Source: Acidimicrobiaceae bacterium (GTDB lineage: Bacteria > Actinomycetota > Acidimicrobiia > Acidimicrobiales > Palsa-688). From it: a stretch of 33,680 bases of DNA. The DNA lies in the NCBI GenBank assembly GCA_003166025.1, contig PMWT01000048.1:1-33680 (forward strand), written 5' to 3'. Below the pieces are notes generated by a model. The model saw only the letters and a list, made by a program, of their open reading frames with translations, did no database searches and was not told the origin of the DNA. Of this stretch, positions 30,983 to 33,680 are shown piece by piece; the first letter of the stretch is position 1, and every line of letters starts with the position of its first letter. Made by a program: the position numbers and the translations under genes.

Positions 30983-31948
30983 TCAGAAAGGGGCGATCGG
31001 CGCAAAAAGCGTCAGGCTGATCCCATCAACCGCACGGGTCGCTAAATCCCGCTCAAGCAGTTCCTTCAGGACACAGCACGCGTCCCATAATACCTGTGGA
31101 GCCTCAGGGTGGCGAAAGAAGTGATGATGCCGGGTGACGTGGCCTGCTGTCTGCTCTGGATTCAGGTGCATCTTGTCGATTGCAGTGATCACGGCTGCAA
31201 TGCGACTTGTCTGGCGAGTTGCCTCCAAGAGAATGTCGGAGTACTCGTCCTCCAGCTGTGCACCCACCCAAAAGCTCGGTATCCGCAGGAATAAGAAACC
31301 CTTCTGGCCCTTCGGTAGCTGTGAGGCGGCCCCTTTGACCGTGTTAATGATGGTGTTCGCACTGTACTCGGTGTTGTCGTCCTTGGCCTTGACTTCGATC
31401 GGGACACGAAGACCGGTCACCTGAAGGCTGATATCGTAGTCCTCTCCCTTGTGGCCACTGCTGACTTGAGGAGTGACGATGGAAACAAGAAAATGTAGGA
31501 CCTGAAGAATATCGAGTTCGAAACCAACTCCTGAAAGATCATCTCGGTCGTGGACGTTCGTGAGGACACGTTCGAACCAAGAGAAGCTCTGGAGCTCATA
31601 AAGACGTCTTGCTAATTCATGGACGCGATGAGCGGAGAGTAGCTGCATCTGGGGGGAAGCTTCCCAGTGGAGATAGTCCCGCGCCCTTTCGCCCATCGCT
31701 CCAGCGATATTCTCTATGTACCAGCTCTCGCCGAGATGACTCTTAATAATGTCCTCTGAGACTAAGTCTAGCAAGAGGCGCCGATTTTCCCCGGCAACCG
31801 GATCCGTCGTCAACATAGCGATCTGGACTGATACCGCCTGTTCATACTGCAACCACAGGATGGTGACTCGGTCATCTTCGGTGAGATCTGGGGCGTCCGG
31901 GAGCCCGGGCGATGCACGGTACTCGGCAAAGGTCGGGATGAGGCCCAT
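30983..31948 (-). CDS. PD-(D/E)XK nuclease-like hypothetical protein
   Basis: The 321-residue protein has no family I can name. A helical N-terminal half (1-135) is followed by a segment with the spacing of a PD-(D/E)XK active site: E144 in GFELDILQVLHFL, D172 in KGEDYDISLQV, and E185-V-K187 in RVPIEVKAKDD. After this comes KGQKGFLFLRIPSFW, like the post-catalytic strand of restriction-type nucleases. Its DNA is clearly less GC-rich than the neighbouring chromosome, a sign of transfer. The ATG at 31948 is the only good start before an upstream stop. It is convergent with the NERD and zinc-protein genes, in a mobile region, so a defence role is plausible but unproven. Confidence 0.65.
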   Translation of the reverse strand: MGLIPTFAEYRASPGLPDAPDLTEDDRVTILWLQYEQAVSVQIAMLTTDPVAGENRRLLLDLVSEDIIKSHLGESWYIENIAGAMGERARDYLHWEASPQMQLLSAHRVHELARRLYELQSFSWFERVLTNVHDRDDLSGVGFELDILQVLHFLVSIVTPQVSSGHKGEDYDISLQVTGLRVPIEVKAKDDNTEYSANTIINTVKGAASQLPKGQKGFLFLRIPSFWVGAQLEDEYSDILLEATRQTSRIAAVITAIDKMHLNPEQTAGHVTRHHHFFRHPEAPQVLWDACCVLKELLERDLATRAVDGISLTLFAPIAPF

Positions 31949-33101
31949 CTCGTCAATGATGCCGCCAGTAGCACCCTTTAGTGGGAGATTTTTGGCCTGA
32001 GTTGCTTACGCCCAGAGGTCTCATCCAGACTGCGACCTGGGTGAAGGGTTCCGCTGGGGCCGTCAGTGGTCAACCGAAGCTGACATGGCTGGCTGGCTCG
32101 TCTGCCGAGGCTGTTCAAGGATCGATACGCACACGCCGCGTCGCATACCCGGCGTCTTCTCACAATCGTCCTGCAGGCGAGGCGCCCGTAAAGACGCGCT
32201 GGAAGCACGCCCGCAACAGTGCCTGACCCTACATGACCGGCGATCTCGCGTACATTTTGGAGATGGTCTGCCCGTCCTCGACGAGCATCCGGAAGTTCCC
32301 ACCGGCAGCCGCCGCCACCTTTTCGCACGCGTCGCCGAGCGACGATTTCACGCCGGTGGCCTCGCCTGGGCGGTGAGGCGGTGCCGCTCCGCCATGACGG
32401 TAGCCTCAGCTCGGCATCCGCCAGCCGCACTTGTTCGACCTCGGTATTATCAGTGCTGAGACCGCCAAGGCCGGGACCTGGGTGTTTACGCGAGAGGGCA
32501 GCTCAGTGGCACTTTTAGCCTAACCCTTGCTAACCTTCGCTGACCCTTGGTGACCTTCGCTTGTGGTGCAACTGTGGTGCAGCGGCCTCTGGCGTTGCGG
32601 CCTGGACCGCCGTTAGCGTTAGCGCATCGCCACTGGGCACGAACCCAGATGTGCGAGGCTCATTGAAGCTCGGTGCACAGTTGTGGGCGTGGTGCCCGAA
32701 AACCCTCGATCTTCTAGCGAGACTACGCCAGGCAACAGAAGTGCACGTCAGAGCGCTCGTCAGTCCTCTGCAGACGACCCGAGCCCACACCAGGCGACGT
32801 GAGTTCTAGTCCTGTTCCTAGACACAAATCGCCCCAGCGGGCACGAGCCAAGTGCCCTTGGCCCGGCGGGTCCTGCGGCCCAGAAGCCGCCTCGGCACCC
32901 TGGCGGCCGGGCTATCGAACCCTCCCAAAGGCCTCCTCGTACATGTGTGCCATGGCGACGGGGCGCACTTCCACGCCGTGGTCCCTCCCGGGGACCGACG
33001 CCGCGTGGACAAGGGCCCACCTGTGGCCCGGGCCGCCAACGGGCCGCTCGGGCAGCGTAGGCCACTGCTCGAAGCCGCCGCCTTGCTGGTGCTCGACGAC
33101 C
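31949..33101. other. Gene-poor region of the mobile segment
   Basis: Roughly 1.1 kb in which no gene is supported; several open frames on both strands look like chance. It contains the second arm of an imperfect direct repeat (32452-32469) and the 10-bp repeat array at 32521-32581. Confidence 0.5.
32521..32581. repeat. Array of short direct repeats
   Basis: Four consecutive 10-bp units, taacccttgc, taaccttcgc, tgacccttgg and tgaccttcgc, are followed by two tgtggtgca copies 11 bases apart (32562-32570 and 32573-32581). The helical-turn spacing suggests a protein-binding array, for example integrase arm sites or a plasmid-type iteron. Confidence 0.7.
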
Positions 33102-33203
33102 CTCGTCGCCGCGCTCAAACCATAAGCGCAGGTTGTTGACCGCCATGGTGTGACGCAGATCATGCACGCGGGGGCCGTGGCCGGCAGTGCCATGGGCTGG
33201 GTG
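33102..33203 (-). pseudogene. Tyrosine recombinase remnant
   Basis: The minus strand encodes GHGPRVHDLRHTMAVNNLRL then WFERGDE, the conserved HxxR box II region of XerC-like recombinases. A stop (33204-33206) lies just upstream and the sequence loses the family pattern after GDE, so this is a fragment. It overlaps a plus-strand open frame. Confidence 0.6.
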
Positions 33204-33542
33204 CTATTGATGCGGTCGATGATGCGTACGGTGGAGGAGATCGGGCGCGCTCACCAAGCCCGGGGGGAGGCACTCCAGGCGGCCAGGTTGGCCCGCCTCG
33301 TGACCGTGGAGTTGCGCCAACTGGAAGCTCGTTTACAGCGCCAGGCAGCGCTGGTGGGTGCCAGGGAGGCGGAGCGCGAAGCCCAGTCCGAACGGGCCGG
33401 CGGGCCGGTCACCATCGGTGGCCTGCTCGATGCGTCCTACCCGCCGCTGCCGCTTGGCGGCGCCGAGGATGTTGGTCCGGCGGGGCCGGGCCCGCGGCCC
33501 TGGGACCACCCGGGCCCCGAACGTGATTTGGGCCGGGACTAG
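33192..33542 (+). CDS. Small coiled-coil hypothetical protein (uncertain)
   Basis: A possible 116-residue product starting MGWVLLMRSMMRTVEEIG, with a helical charged segment QARGEALQAARLARLVTVEL and REAEREAQSERAGG, then a P/G-rich tail. It could be a coiled-coil. Its 5' end overlaps the recombinase remnant by 12 bases and there is no strong ribosome-binding site. No family is recognised. Confidence 0.3.
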   Translation: MGWVLLMRSMMRTVEEIGRAHQARGEALQAARLARLVTVELRQLEARLQRQAALVGAREAEREAQSERAGGPVTIGGLLDASYPPLPLGGAEDVGPAGPGPRPWDHPGPERDLGRD

Positions 33543-33680
33543 CGGAAGGAGCGGCGCTTAGAACCTCAGGGGGACGAGCCTCTCGGGCACTTCTCCTAGA
33601 GCACCCCTTAGGCAGCTGCTACCGGGACCCCGGGTCGGGCGTCACAAGCAGTAAGAGGTAGCGCGTTTAGGTCACTATCT

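Noticed and set aside
32063..32459. Open frames on both strands and a 40-residue frame (about 32235-32357, minus strand) reading VKSSLGDACEKVAAA
   Set aside because: Short, interrupted and without family resemblance; may be a relic but cannot be supported.
32760..33193. Overlapping frames 32852-33139 (plus) and 32912-33193 (minus)
   Set aside because: They compete for the same bases, lack ribosome-binding sites and show no recognisable domain; only the short recombinase motif in a third frame is specific.
26393..33680. Second copy of part of tRNA-Lys as an attachment-site duplicate
   Set aside because: Reading the region for the anticodon, T-arm and acceptor sequences gave no convincing match; the other end may lie outside the window.
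1..33680. CRISPR array
   Set aside because: No regularly spaced repeats of 23-40 bases with unique spacers; the only array has 10-bp units without spacers.

Overview
The window is GC-rich with actinobacterial gene order and families: a rex-(Met8-like)-hemA-hemC run, an RsiG-type c-di-GMP anti-sigma factor, and a PccB-like carboxyltransferase. I infer a deep-branching actinobacterium, possibly Acidimicrobiia. That placement is inference, because no rRNA is present.

Layout. (1) 11-7304, minus strand: moaD, rsiG, proC, a large membrane glycosyltransferase-like protein, rex, a Met8-like dehydrogenase, hemA and hemC. The genes are tightly spaced or overlapping from rex onward. (2) 7439-10041, plus strand: a histidine phosphatase, a YgjP-type zinc metalloprotease and an acyl-CoA carboxyltransferase-like protein. 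The last two overlap by four bases. (3) 10108-11223: a CorA-type transporter. (4) 11348-22902, minus strand: an amino-sugar uptake and catabolism cluster of a DeoR regulator, a sugar-binding protein, two ABC permeases, three SIS-domain proteins, NagA, a ROK kinase, a BadF-type kinase and a neutral-ceramidase-like hydrolase. No transporter ATPase gene is present. (5) 23437-26264: a secreted beta-helix-like protein divergent from a LuxR-type regulator. (6) 26393 onward: tRNA-Lys(TTT), an intact tyrosine integrase, and then a gene-poor, decayed mobile region. This region holds an IS630-like transposase remnant, a frameshifted NERD-domain membrane protein, a putative zinc protein, a PD-(D/E)XK-like protein on the opposite strand, an array of 10-bp repeats and a tyrosine-recombinase remnant.

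How the parts work together. Region 1 couples tetrapyrrole synthesis to the redox sensor Rex. In region 4 the binding protein and permeases would import an amino sugar or its oligomer. One or both kinases would phosphorylate it, NagA would remove the acetyl group, and SIS-domain proteins would take the place of the absent NagB-type deaminase/isomerase. The ceramidase-like hydrolase has no obvious textbook role here.

The most interesting signals are three. The RsiG homologue carries one perfect and one Q-to-H-altered copy of the c-di-GMP-binding signature. The SIS-rich amino-sugar operon includes an embedded ceramidase-like enzyme. The nuclease-like genes in the mobile region may be a small, undescribed defence module.
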